From the NCBI GenBank assembly GCA_004000155.1, contig RCSS01000157.1:3363-29117 (forward strand): a DNA stretch of 25,755 nucleotides, written 5' to 3'. The position numbers and the translations under genes are program-made. Positions 1 through 8,201 of this stretch are shown one piece after another. Source of the DNA: Tubulinosema ratisbonensis (taxonomy: Eukaryota; Microsporidia; Tubulinosematidae). The notes below the pieces were generated by a model. It saw nothing but the letters and a program-made list of their open reading frames with translations. It did no database searches and had not been told where the DNA came from. The number at the start of each line of letters is the position of its first letter. Within the stretch, counting starts at the first letter, position 1.

Positions 1-42
1 TTTATAAAATTATAAAACTTCTTTTTTTATACGTAAGTTTAT

Positions 43-2700
43 TTATAAAATAGTACATTTTTCAAACTCTTCTTTNAAATCTTTAAAAAACACACTCAAA
101 TCACTCAAAACNGACTTAACACTCTCATCATTACAGTCACAAAACTTACATCTCACTTTGTATGCTAAAGCTTCTACCTTTAAATAATCCTCTTTAAGCT
201 CTTTTAAAAAGTGGTAAGCACAACTTAANACNTTTTTTAAATATTGTTTTATTTCACTATCTTCTTCTATAAAATTAATTTTNTTCGTACAATCACTGTG
301 CTCAATTATAAATTCATTTATTCTATTTCTTATTTCTTCTAAATTTATTTCTTTTAAGTTTTGAATTGCTGTAAGTTTGTCTATTTCATTTATTATTTCT
401 TCTTTTTTATTTTTTAGTTGGTTAACTAAAAAAGTAAGTAAATTTTGTTCTTTAGATTTTCCTTTGTAAGATTGCAATGATTTTAATGAACTCATCCTAA
501 AAGTAACAACTCTTTTTTTGTTAAGAGTGTATTTATAATTCACTGCATTGCATAATTCTAAAGCTAATTTTAAAATTAATTTTAATACTTTATTTTCTAA
601 TAAATTATTAAAATTAATTTTGTATTTTTCTAAGGTATTTTTTAAGAGCAAAGATTCTTCTGAAATTTTTTTATCAAATATTAAAATAAAAATTATATTT
701 TTTAAAAGTGTATTTTTTGAATATTTTATCATTTGTTTTTCTAAAAGATCTATTTTTTCTAGAGAATAATTTTGTATTTTTAAAATTTCATTTTCTTGTA
801 AAAATAATTTTTGCATGTTTTTTAAATCTTCTATTTTTAAGTGTTCAAAATTGGTTGTTAGGTAAAATTCTAAATTCATAAAATTAATTTGGGCTTTTTC
901 TAGATTTTTTACTGCCAGTTGAGCAAGAAATACTTTACTTTGATCCAAAACTGAGGTATCCTCTTCTTTAGGAGTAATGGTTTCTTTCTTTTCTTTATGA
1001 AAAATAGGATCACAAAACCATTCTTCAAATGTATTTGTGTCAAATTTCACTTGTAGATCAGAAATATCATTAAAAATAGAATCTCGTGACATCATTCCTG
1101 TTAAATGAAGTGGTTTTCTTGCAAAAACAGTTGGTAGATCTTCTTGCTTCTTTTTAAAAGAAGGGGGAGGTCTTTTTACATTGGTTTTAATAAAAGTTGT
1201 TACTTCTTCAAAATTGGTTTCTGTTAAAATTTCTAAAGTTTCATTCTGGTAATTTTCTTCAGGTTCAAAATTATTAATTTTGTAATTTTCTTCTTCATTT
1301 TTTTCTTGTACAGGTGCAACTGTCAAGATTTCTAATGCATTTTTTGCTTTCTCTATTTTGGCATCGAGTAATAAAGTTTCATTTCCCTTATTTTGAGCAA
1401 AATTCATACTGGCAAATCGTATCTTTTTTTCAATTTTTGATGGAAGTGTTTCAATATACTTTGGTAAATCAACCAATGAAATTTCTTGAAGCAAAACAAA
1501 TTTTGCAAAATTTTTGTTAAATTGTTTTGACAGTTCGTTTAAATCTTCTAAGTTGACATTTTTGTTAAAATGGTCACAAATGATCTGCAAATTTTCAAAA
1601 AGTGTGCAGTTTAAAGAGTAAGGTACTTTTAAATTGATCATTTTATTTTCCTTAAATGCTATATCTAACCAAATCTGTGAATTCTTTTTTTGGTTAAAAA
1701 AATCTATTTCCTCTTCTTCTAAACGAAAAATACCCGATTCATAAAAAAATGCATTAAAATTTAACACAAAAATTTCTTTGTTTTCAGAAAATAAAATTAC
1801 TTTTACTTCTCCTTTAACAGGCAATTCTTTTAAAAAGAATATCAAATAAAATTCGTCTTTAAAATGAGGTTCTTCTTTTGAGTTAAATTCATAAACTTTA
1901 TTTTCACAAAATATTTTTAAAATAAAATCCTTTTCAGAAAAAGAATCTAATTTTCCTGTTTTGGTAGAAAAAATAATTTGGTAAAACAAAAGCNGTTTTT
2001 TAGTCTCACATCCTTTTTCTAAAATAGAAGTAAATTCATTTAAACGTCTTTTTAGAAGATTTTCAATCATTTTTATCTGATATTTCTGTGATAAAAGGTT
2101 TAATGGATTTTCAGCGAAATTTAACATTTTCATTATGCATAAAACTAAGAAAAGAAAATTTGTTTGGTTGCCACTCTTTTCAAAAACAAACACACAATTT
2201 TTATCAAATTCTAACCATCCTTTCACACTTTTACAAACCATGATCACAAATTCAAGACTCATTTCTGGCTCACCAAAAAATTGTACCTTTTTAAAACATG
2301 TTTTAAGTTGTTGGTTAAATTTGTAAACTACAAAATTGTTAAACCTGTTTTGTAAATATCCAATCATTTTTATTTCTTCTTCATTGTTTATCATCTCTGA
2401 AATATACAAATTTTCTGTTAGTTTTAAAATTATTTCTGATTTTTTTCTTGTTAACATTTCAGGGTATAATTTTTTTAAATTACAACTTATTTGTTGATCA
2501 TTTATTAATTTTAAATTAAAATTAATATTTTCTTTGTTTTTAAATTTTTCTTTCAAAGAAACTGTTTGTTCATTTTGACATTTTAGTTTATGCTGCTGGA
2601 TGGGATGGATTATTGTTTTGTTGACAGAATTTAAGCTTTCTTTCATTGCTAATCTGCTGAAATATTCTACCTTTTCAGATACTTTGTTATTGTGCTCCAT
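43..2700 (-). CDS. Formin with PTEN-like + C2 N-terminus and C-terminal FH2 domain
   Basis: Predicted actin nucleator of 885 residues. The C-terminal part (about 585-860) reads as an FH2 domain: the stretch around 710-762 (ELCNAVNYKYTLNKKR, then MSSLKSLQSYKGKSKEQNLL) matches the core FH2 pattern of a GN-Y-N motif followed by KLSSL-KL-DTKS and LLHFLV. Only a vestigial proline patch (RPPPSFKKK, 510-518) stands where FH1 would be. Residues 107-195 follow the PTEN phosphatase fold (YLQNRFNNFVVYKF, WLEFDKNCVFVFEKSGNQT), but the HCxxGxxR signature is gone (FEKSGNQT), so phosphatase activity is not expected. Residues 236-335 follow the PTEN C2 domain (LLFYQIIFSTKTGKLD, ELPVKGEVKVILF). PTEN-C2-FH2 order is known from plant class II formins. 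Several ambiguous bases lie in the 3' part. Domain calls are by eye; FH2 and C2 are the strongest. No CCC motif precedes the start. Confidence 0.8.
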   Translation of the reverse strand: MEHNNKVSEKVEYFSRLAMKESLNSVNKTIIHPIQQHKLKCQNEQTVSLKEKFKNKENINFNLKLINDQQISCNLKKLYPEMLTRKKSEIILKLTENLYISEMINNEEEIKMIGYLQNRFNNFVVYKFNQQLKTCFKKVQFFGEPEMSLEFVIMVCKSVKGWLEFDKNCVFVFEKSGNQTNFLFLVLCIMKMLNFAENPLNLLSQKYQIKMIENLLKRRLNEFTSILEKGCETKKXLLFYQIIFSTKTGKLDSFSEKDFILKIFCENKVYEFNSKEEPHFKDEFYLIFFLKELPVKGEVKVILFSENKEIFVLNFNAFFYESGIFRLEEEEIDFFNQKKNSQIWLDIAFKENKMINLKVPYSLNCTLFENLQIICDHFNKNVNLEDLNELSKQFNKNFAKFVLLQEISLVDLPKYIETLPSKIEKKIRFASMNFAQNKGNETLLLDAKIEKAKNALEILTVAPVQEKNEEENYKINNFEPEENYQNETLEILTETNFEEVTTFIKTNVKRPPPSFKKKQEDLPTVFARKPLHLTGMMSRDSIFNDISDLQVKFDTNTFEEWFCDPIFHKEKKETITPKEEDTSVLDQSKVFLAQLAVKNLEKAQINFMNLEFYLTTNFEHLKIEDLKNMQKLFLQENEILKIQNYSLEKIDLLEKQMIKYSKNTLLKNIIFILIFDKKISEESLLLKNTLEKYKINFNNLLENKVLKLILKLALELCNAVNYKYTLNKKRVVTFRMSSLKSLQSYKGKSKEQNLLTFLVNQLKNKKEEIINEIDKLTAIQNLKEINLEEIRNRINEFIIEHSDCTXKINFIEEDSEIKQYLKXXLSCAYHFLKELKEDYLKVEALAYKVRCKFCDCNDESVKXVLSDLSVFFKDXKEEFEKCTIL

Positions 2701-2770
2701 GATAACATATTCTTAATCTTTTTATGTGAATCATACTTTGTTTCAATATGAAACTCATTAGTTTTTATTT

Positions 2771-2780
2771 TCAACCAATA
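2771..2780 (-). promoter_or_regulatory. ATTGGTTGA (inverted CCAAT) box upstream of formin
   Basis: On the formin strand this reads TATTGGTTGA, about 75 bases before the ATG. Nearly identical boxes occur at similar distances before the SNARE and sigma-chain genes, which suggests a shared promoter element. The binding factor is unknown; a CCAAT-binding (NF-Y type) protein is the obvious guess. Confidence 0.35.
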
Positions 2781-3169
2781 AGAATTTTTTAAATATTTTA
2801 TTATAAAATAAATAAATTTATGCTTATTTTTACTTAAAAAAGTAATTTTATCTAAAATGCATGAATTACAACCATTTTAAATTTTCTTATAAAAATTTTT
2901 TATTTCACCTTAAATAGTAATTTTATAACTGTTATGGATTTTAAACATGTTTAAAAGGATTAAAAAAATAGAAATTAATTGCTTATTTAACTAAAAAAAT
3001 GATAGAAGAGAGAACGATTAGTAAATGACATATACGTTGATAGTTTAAAATTTAAATTCAAAACATCTAAAGTCTCACCTTTGTAGGGCAATAATTTTAG
3101 AAATTTCTAAAAAAATTTAATAACTTGTTTTTTAAAAAAGACTCAGTTGTAAACATTTGTTCATTTTAT

Positions 3170-3251
3170 AAAATCAAAAATTAATTTATAAATGAATAAA
3201 ATCAAAAATTAATTTATAAATGGATAAATCAAATTAATTTATAAATAAATC
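3170..3251. repeat. Tandem repeat, three units of about 28 bp
   Basis: Units begin at 3170, 3198 and 3226. The first two differ at a single position (AAATGAAT against AAATGGAT); the third is two bases shorter and more diverged. The unit contains the core AAAATTAATTTATAAAT. It looks like a minisatellite in the TAF6/formin spacer. Confidence 0.75.
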
Positions 3252-3286
3252 TAATAATTTTATTTTATTAGTGTCATTTTAAGTGA

Positions 3287-3335
3287 TGTATAGCAAAAGA
3301 TTTTCGTATGGATTATTCCTTTGGGCAACAAAAAG
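3287..3335 (+). repeat. Dispersed repeat, fragment keeping only the 3' end
   Basis: GTATAGCAAAAGATTTTCGT followed by ATGGATTATTCC and GGCAACAAAAAG matches the 3' 50 bases of the full element at 4651-4869. It keeps the GGCAAC + oligo-A end and lacks everything upstream, as expected of a 5'-truncated retrocopy or a decayed element. Confidence 0.6.
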
Positions 3336-3400
3336 AATTAATTATTTTTTAAAAATAAATAAAATATTTATTTTTTAAAAAAAAATTAAATTAAAAAATA

Positions 3401-3403
3401 CCC
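3401..3403 (+). promoter_or_regulatory. CCC start motif of TAF6
   Basis: CCC abuts the ATG at 3404. A C-triplet just upstream of the start codon is a known microsporidian promoter feature and supports this methionine over Met8. Confidence 0.55.
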
Positions 3404-4480
3404 ATGTTATTTTCCAAAGAAACAATGCAATCTTATGCTATTATCANAAGACTTAGAATAACAGAAATAGAAGATGATGCACTAAAACTATTATCACAAG
3501 ACTTAGAATACAGGTTAAAAGAACTGTGCCAAGAGTCAATAAAAGTAATGACAGCCTCTAAAAGAAATAAACTTAGCATTGATGACATTAATTTTGCATT
3601 GATGAGCAGGAACATAGACCCTTTATTTGGCTATGATCCTCAAGAAACCCTTGTTTTTAAAAGTATTCCTCCCAACACTTATTTTGTACCTGAAAGAGAA
3701 ATAGATTTAGAAGAATATTTAAACCAACCATTGCCAAAGATACCTTTAAATTTAACAATACAGCAGCATTGGTTGGCAATAGAAGGTGTTCAACCACAAA
3801 TACCTCAAAATCCTTTGGTAACTGAGAAGATAGAAAGTAAAAAAGACACTCTTTTAACTTTAGCAGAGGAAGCAGAATTAAAACAACAAAACAAACACAT
3901 TCTTTCCAAAGAATTACAGCAGTACTTTGATAAAATAATCAGTTTAATAAAGAATGATCAAGAAACAGTGGCAATTGATTGTTTATTGAATGAAAGTGGT
4001 ATGCAACAATTAGTGCCTTATTTTGTACAACACTTTAATGAGTTAATTTTGAAAAGTTTAAAAGACTCAGAGTTTATAAAAATTATTATTTCTTTGTATT
4101 ATGCCATTTTAAGAAATAAGTTTATGTTTGTAGACCCTTATTTACATCAAATAATACCTTCTTTACTTACGTGTGTGGTAGGAAAAAGTATTGAAGATGA
4201 AGAGGTTAGAAAATGTGCATCAGAAATTATTAAGTATGTTTTTGATACTTTTAGCAGGACATATAAAACATTAGCACCTAGGATTATCGATACTCTTACT
4301 AAAGTATGGTTAGATAGCAATAAAAGTGAAGAATCACAGTTTGGTGCTGTGTTTTGTTTGTCTATTTTGTCAACCAATGTGATTAATACTGTTATTAAGG
4401 AAAAGTACAATGAATATAAAAATAAGAATCCTAACAGATTGAAAGTAATTTGTTTTATTGAAGAATTATTGAAAAAATAA
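3404..4480 (+). CDS. TAF6: TFIID/SAGA subunit TAF6
   Basis: TBP-associated factor of 358 residues, a subunit of the general transcription factor TFIID (and SAGA where present). An N-terminal histone fold (about 1-68) contains EIEDDALKLLSQDLEYRLKE and ASKRNKLSIDDINFALMSRN, followed by the family's NIDPLFGY and QHWLAIEGVQP motifs that mark the linker between histone fold and C-terminal domain. Residues about 165-355 are helical and correspond to the TAF6 HEAT-repeat domain. In other eukaryotes the histone fold pairs with TAF9. The protein is shorter than yeast Taf6. One ambiguous base (3447) leaves residue 15 undefined. The stop is followed directly by AATAAA, a possible poly(A) signal. Confidence 0.92.
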   Translation: MLFSKETMQSYAIIXRLRITEIEDDALKLLSQDLEYRLKELCQESIKVMTASKRNKLSIDDINFALMSRNIDPLFGYDPQETLVFKSIPPNTYFVPEREIDLEEYLNQPLPKIPLNLTIQQHWLAIEGVQPQIPQNPLVTEKIESKKDTLLTLAEEAELKQQNKHILSKELQQYFDKIISLIKNDQETVAIDCLLNESGMQQLVPYFVQHFNELILKSLKDSEFIKIIISLYYAILRNKFMFVDPYLHQIIPSLLTCVVGKSIEDEEVRKCASEIIKYVFDTFSRTYKTLAPRIIDTLTKVWLDSNKSEESQFGAVFCLSILSTNVINTVIKEKYNEYKNKNPNRLKVICFIEELLKK

Positions 4481-4650
4481 TAAAATATTTGTAATAAAAT
4501 ATTTTTAAAATTTAAAAGAAAAATTTTTTTATTTTTCTTTACAAAACAATATAATTTATATTTTTTATAAATAGATTATTATTTTGTACTTCATTGGTAT
4601 ATTATTATTAATCAAATTAATATTTTTAAAAAGTTTACTAAGAAGCTTTA

Positions 4651-4869
4651 CCCTGTAACCAAAGCCTGCAAAGTAAGATAGACTTAGGAGTCAATAGAGT
4701 GCACTGGGTGGGTTTTAGCGGGGAAAGGATCGCTGTATCTTGAGCTATACCTAATTATGTAGAAATATATTTACCGTATGTTTCTTTTAACTAGGTATTA
4801 TATTTTATATGGAAAGTATAGCGAAAAGATCTTTGTATGGATTTTTCATTCCTTGGCAACAAAAAAAAC
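4651..4869 (+). repeat. Dispersed repeat element, full-length copy 1 (SINE-like)
   Basis: About 220 bases, more G+C-rich than the flanks, starting CCCTGTAACCAAAGCCTGCA and ending GGCAACAAAAAAAAC. Two other near-full copies (16229-16450 and 18605-18818, both inverted) share the start, the central TATCTTGAGCTATACCT and the 3' end GATCTTTnnnTATGGAT...GGCAAC + oligo-A. Internal pairing: GCTATAC (4744-4750) with GTATAGC (4816-4822), and hairpin GAAATATA (4762-4769) with TATGTTTC (4777-4784). AAGTTTAC occurs at 4631-4638 and again right after the A tail at 4870-4877, a possible 8-bp target-site duplication. No coding capacity is seen. Interpretation: a non-autonomous retroposon or a mobile structured RNA. 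It matches no tRNA, and no clear A/B boxes were found. Confidence 0.75.
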
Positions 4870-4913
4870 AAGTTTACCTGTTTTCAGGTATTATTTTTAG
4901 AAAGAAAAGCCAT

Positions 4914-4997
4914 CTTGAGTGTAAGATTAATGACTGTAGGTTTCTTTTTTTACCTTTTAGACAGGTATGATATTAAATTTTGGTAGAAAATCTTTGT
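4914..4997 (+). repeat. Possible degenerate second repeat unit
   Basis: CTTGAG..., TGTAGGTTTCTTT, ACAGGTATGATATTAAATTT and AAAATCTTTG occur in the same order as in the central and 3' part of the element just upstream. Similarity is weak and could be partly compositional. Confidence 0.3.
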
Positions 4998-5001
4998 TTT
5001 T

Positions 5002-5135
5002 ATTTATTCTTCTTTTTCCAGCATGGTGAGCTAAATGGTCTGCTTCTTTTATTACCAATCAATTTTATAATTAATATTTTATACAGAAAATTTTATAGTT
5101 TCTTTCCTAAAAGCTTTAAAAACTTTCTTTCTCAT
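5002..5135 (-). pseudogene. Decayed histone-fold-like coding fragment
   Basis: On the minus strand, 5058-5002 translates to LVIKEADHLAHHAGKRRIN, which resembles the end of helix 2, loop 2 and start of helix 3 of histone folds (pattern EAxxLAxHAGRKTI, as in archaeal histones, CENP-T/S and H4-like proteins). An ATG at 5135 opens a different frame (MRKKVFKAFRKETIKFSV, then stop); joining the two needs at least one frameshift. It lies between TAF6 and importin beta, next to repeat copies. Either a broken small histone-fold gene or a chance match; the matching stretch is only 19 residues. Confidence 0.3.
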
Positions 5136-5399
5136 AATCAAATCTAAAAAATCAACTTTCAAAAAATATATTTTAATTTGTTTGATTTTTAGATATAAAA
5201 AGAAAATGATTTTTTGTTTTAAAAAACAATTCCATATTTAAATAAAAATTTTCATTGTATATTAAAATAATCTTGTTATTTTAAGTATTCTTAATCTGAA
5301 TAACTTTTGAAAATGTCAAAACATTTTAAAAAATTTAAATATTTTATTTTTTTAGATTTTACAAGCAAAAAAAGTNTTTAAAAGTATACTTTAATAAAT

Positions 5400-7889
5400 T
5401 TATGATTTTAATACCTGTAAAGCTTCTTTGCTTGCATAAACAACCTCTTCTTTTTTATTACTCAGCTGTGAATACAAGAACTCAAAAATAAACCCTTTTT
5501 CATTATTCAATTCTTGAGAATAAATCACCAACAAATCAGTNAANANATTTACCAATTCAACTGTACACACTTTATTTTCATCTTCAATAAGTATTTTCTT
5601 GGCAAAATTGATTATCAATCCAATATTCTGTTTGATAACCTGGGAATATCCAAGTGAAATAACAACACAGTCTAACATTTGTAAAAAGTTTTTTCTGATT
5701 GTGTCAATAAAATTCTCATTAAACCTTCTTTCTAAAGTGGATATTTGGTTTACTATTTGTATTGTCATGTCAATGTAAGGTGTAAAAGAAGTACCTAAAG
5801 ATAAACTTACATCCCCAAAGACTGAAAGTAAAGTAGGTTTGATATTAGAATTTACTTGTGGAGAGAGAAGTGTGTTTATTAAGTCTGGTACTATTTCATC
5901 AGAATATGCCATGAACCCTTTGTTTAAAGTGTTAGCCACGTCTCCTATAAAATTAATACAAGATTTAAGAACATAAAAATCAGAAGATTTCAAATCTCTG
6001 AGCAAAAAATTTATGAAATCATAAAAATTGGTGAGAAAATAAGAATTTGGCTTACACATTGAACTAAGTGCAATGTAAACATCCCCATAAAGTGCACACG
6101 GGGATAAAGAAAGAACGTTNATAAACAAATTTTTAACACTTTCTCTTTTATCACTGATCCTTTGTTCATTTACTACGTTAAAAATTATTTGTATTGAAGA
6201 AATAAGGTTTGACAAAAAATCTTCAATTATTAGAAAGAAATTCTGGTTAGAAGCATTGAGTAAACAGTCATTAGCCTTAGAAATCAAATAATCTAACGCA
6301 CTTCCTAACAAATACCCTGAAGCATCAACACTTGCTGAGTTTATACAAGCATTTAAACATGAAAAAAGAGAAGCTCTCAGTTTAAAATTGTTAAAATCTA
6401 CTGATTCTATTTCTGAGATGATTACACTAAAAATCTCAGATAAAAAGAAAGTTAACACATTTTCATACGTCCAAGTTACTTCTCTTTCTTTACCAACATA
6501 ATTTCCCATACTTCCAATTAAACAAGCACCATACACAGAAATTTCATTTTTTAATTTTATAACTAAAAGGGCTGATGAGATTATTTTTGGTAAAAGAGAG
6601 GCAGGGTCAACCAAATCAAAATTGTTTTCACATATTTTGGTTAATGCCCAAAAAGCACTTTTTTGAAGCTTTGGTGAGGAAAGTTTATCAACAATAATTG
6701 AAATAAGAGGTATCAAATTCTCATTGTTTTTTACTTTTGAGTTAATTACTCCGCCAACTGTGATCAGTGCTAATTCTAATTCTTTTTCTCCTTTATTCAA
6801 ATTAAACCTAAGAAACTCAATTATGATTGGATGATTAATTAATTCTAATTCTACTGTGTTAGATATTTTTTCTAAAGTGGATGTTGCTGCTTTATGAGAA
6901 TTCCATCCTTCCTCATTCTGTTCGTCAGTTTTTTCTAATTTTTTAAGAATGTAAGGTAAAATCATGTTAAGGTTTCCTTGTGTGTAATAATTTGTGCCTA
7001 AGTCTTCTTCAATCTCAGCTAAGACAGTCCAAAATTCTAAAACTTCCATAGAAATTAGTTCTGAGTTGTAATTTTGTATCATTTGAATAAAACTAAACAG
7101 CTTTGTCCAATTCTGACCCATGTTTTTGTAATGTAATCCTATCAATCTATAAATTGCCTTCATTCCTAAAATTGTCAACTGTTCTTCCTCTTCGCAGCAT
7201 AAACTAAAAATAGAATTTAACAAAGTAGAAATTGTACTTTCGTCAGTCAAAACATCTTCTAATGCTTCTAAGCTTGAGTTTATGCATTTTAATGCACTGT
7301 TTCTAATCTCAAAACTCTCTTCTTTTCTCATTCTGCTTACACAAATCATAAAAATATGGTTAGAATAAGGTGAGAAATCAAATGAAGTTTCTGATATAAG
7401 AGAGTAACAAGTATTACCTGCACATTGCAAGACTCCTCTGATAAAAGTTTCATTCTTTTCTTCTAANAANCTGCTCAAAAGAGAAAAAAAGTTAGTAAAT
7501 TGATTTCTTACTAATTCAATCCTGGCAATCCCTGATAAAATACTTGAAGCAAGAAAAGCTATTCGTATTTTCTGTGAATTCATCAAAAAAATCAAATGAT
7601 TTTTTAGTTGCTGTCTAAAATTTTCATCTAAATTAATCCATTTTTCTTCTATTTTAAACTGTGTAGCAGTGTCAAAGGAATGTAAAGAGTTTTTTAAAAT
7701 TAAACCTGCGGTGTGTTGAACGGAAGGTGAGGCAGTTTCTTCTGTAAGTATTTGCATTAATAAGGTAAAAAATCCTTGATAATTTTTGTTTTGTAATTCG
7801 TTTATTATCTCTTCTGAGTTTGTTCTTTCTTCTAAATTGGTTGAGAGAACATTTTCTAAGATTTTTATCATCTTTGTTTTTTCGTCCAT
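5400..7889 (-). CDS. KAP95: Importin subunit beta (karyopherin Kap95-like)
   Basis: Nuclear import receptor made of HEAT repeats throughout. From this start it has 829 residues, close to the usual ~860. The N-terminal part (LEERTNSEEIINELQNKNYQ, then ASPSVQHTAGLILKNSLHS and KIEEKWINL) follows the Kap95 pattern: non-additive first HEAT repeat, then LAxLxLKNxL and a following W. The reading frame is open to a Met at 7931, but the Met at 7889 is preferred because CCC sits directly before it and homology begins just after it. Ambiguous bases near 5541-5545, 6120 and 7467-7470 affect a few residues. In other eukaryotes the protein binds importin alpha, FG-nucleoporins and RanGTP. Confidence 0.9.
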   Translation of the reverse strand: MDEKTKMIKILENVLSTNLEERTNSEEIINELQNKNYQGFFTLLMQILTEETASPSVQHTAGLILKNSLHSFDTATQFKIEEKWINLDENFRQQLKNHLIFLMNSQKIRIAFLASSILSGIARIELVRNQFTNFFSLLSXXLEEKNETFIRGVLQCAGNTCYSLISETSFDFSPYSNHIFMICVSRMRKEESFEIRNSALKCINSSLEALEDVLTDESTISTLLNSIFSLCCEEEEQLTILGMKAIYRLIGLHYKNMGQNWTKLFSFIQMIQNYNSELISMEVLEFWTVLAEIEEDLGTNYYTQGNLNMILPYILKKLEKTDEQNEEGWNSHKAATSTLEKISNTVELELINHPIIIEFLRFNLNKGEKELELALITVGGVINSKVKNNENLIPLISIIVDKLSSPKLQKSAFWALTKICENNFDLVDPASLLPKIISSALLVIKLKNEISVYGACLIGSMGNYVGKEREVTWTYENVLTFFLSEIFSVIISEIESVDFNNFKLRASLFSCLNACINSASVDASGYLLGSALDYLISKANDCLLNASNQNFFLIIEDFLSNLISSIQIIFNVVNEQRISDKRESVKNLFXNVLSLSPCALYGDVYIALSSMCKPNSYFLTNFYDFINFLLRDLKSSDFYVLKSCINFIGDVANTLNKGFMAYSDEIVPDLINTLLSPQVNSNIKPTLLSVFGDVSLSLGTSFTPYIDMTIQIVNQISTLERRFNENFIDTIRKNFLQMLDCVVISLGYSQVIKQNIGLIINFAKKILIEDENKVCTVELVNXXTDLLVIYSQELNNEKGFIFEFLYSQLSNKKEEVVYASKEALQVLKS

Positions 7890-7892
7890 GGG
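7890..7892 (-). promoter_or_regulatory. CCC start motif of importin beta
   Basis: GGG on the plus strand, i.e. CCC directly before the minus-strand ATG at 7889. It is the main reason for choosing the internal Met over the one at 7931. Confidence 0.5.
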
Positions 7893-7982
7893 TTTGTAAA
7901 AAACTTCATTATAAATTAATTTATTGGTCAATTTTATTGTTTTAATTTTATAAATTAATTTAAATTAAAATTCTTTATTTTT

Positions 7983-7993
7983 TGATTGGTTGA
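7983..7993 (-). promoter_or_regulatory. CCAAT box between importin beta and SNARE genes
   Basis: GATTGGTTGAT on the plus strand. Its reverse ATCAACCAATC lies about 95 bases before the importin beta ATG. A related TTGACCAATAA lies closer to the same gene (around 7920-7930). Confidence 0.3.
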
Positions 7994-8130
7994 TTTTGTT
8001 ATTAAATTTGTAGATTTAAAACACCAAAATAAAAAAATTTGTCATGAAAAAAGAAGTTTTGCACAGCCAAATTTTAAAAATATTTTATTTTTATTTGTTT
8101 TAAAATTGAAAAAATTGTCTTTAAAATTTA

Positions 8131-8140
8131 TGATTGGTTA
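8131..8140 (+). promoter_or_regulatory. ATTGGTTAA box upstream of SNARE gene
   Basis: TGATTGGTTA at about 65-70 bases before the ATG at 8202, in the same orientation relative to the gene as the boxes before formin and the sigma chain. Confidence 0.35.
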
Positions 8141-8201
8141 ATTTTTTTGACACTTTGAAAAACAAACCAAACTTAAAAATCAAAACCAAAGAAAAAAAAA
8201 G

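Larger units (their letters stand above)
2701..3403. other. Intergenic spacer between divergent formin and TAF6 genes
   Basis: A 700-base A/T-rich divergent promoter region. It holds an ATTGG/CCAAT box near the formin start, a three-unit tandem repeat (3170-3251), a short piece of the dispersed repeat (3287-3335) and the CCC start motif of TAF6. I see no convincing open reading frame or RNA gene in the rest. Confidence 0.6.

Noticed and set aside
548..2326. Plus-strand open frames inside the formin gene
   Set aside because: They are shadows of the conserved minus-strand frame with no recognisable domains; the same applies to the opposite-strand frames within TAF6, XPA, CK2 beta and the Aos1-like gene.
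3170..3251. CRISPR-like direct repeats
   Set aside because: Units are contiguous without unique spacers, and the context is eukaryotic, so it is a minisatellite.
4651..4869. Reading the dispersed repeat as a known RNA gene (snRNA, SRP RNA, RNase P or tRNA-derived)
   Set aside because: No U-snRNA, SRP or tRNA landmarks beyond a few chance-length matches such as CCTGTAACC; no cloverleaf or clear A/B boxes. Left as an unknown structured repeat.
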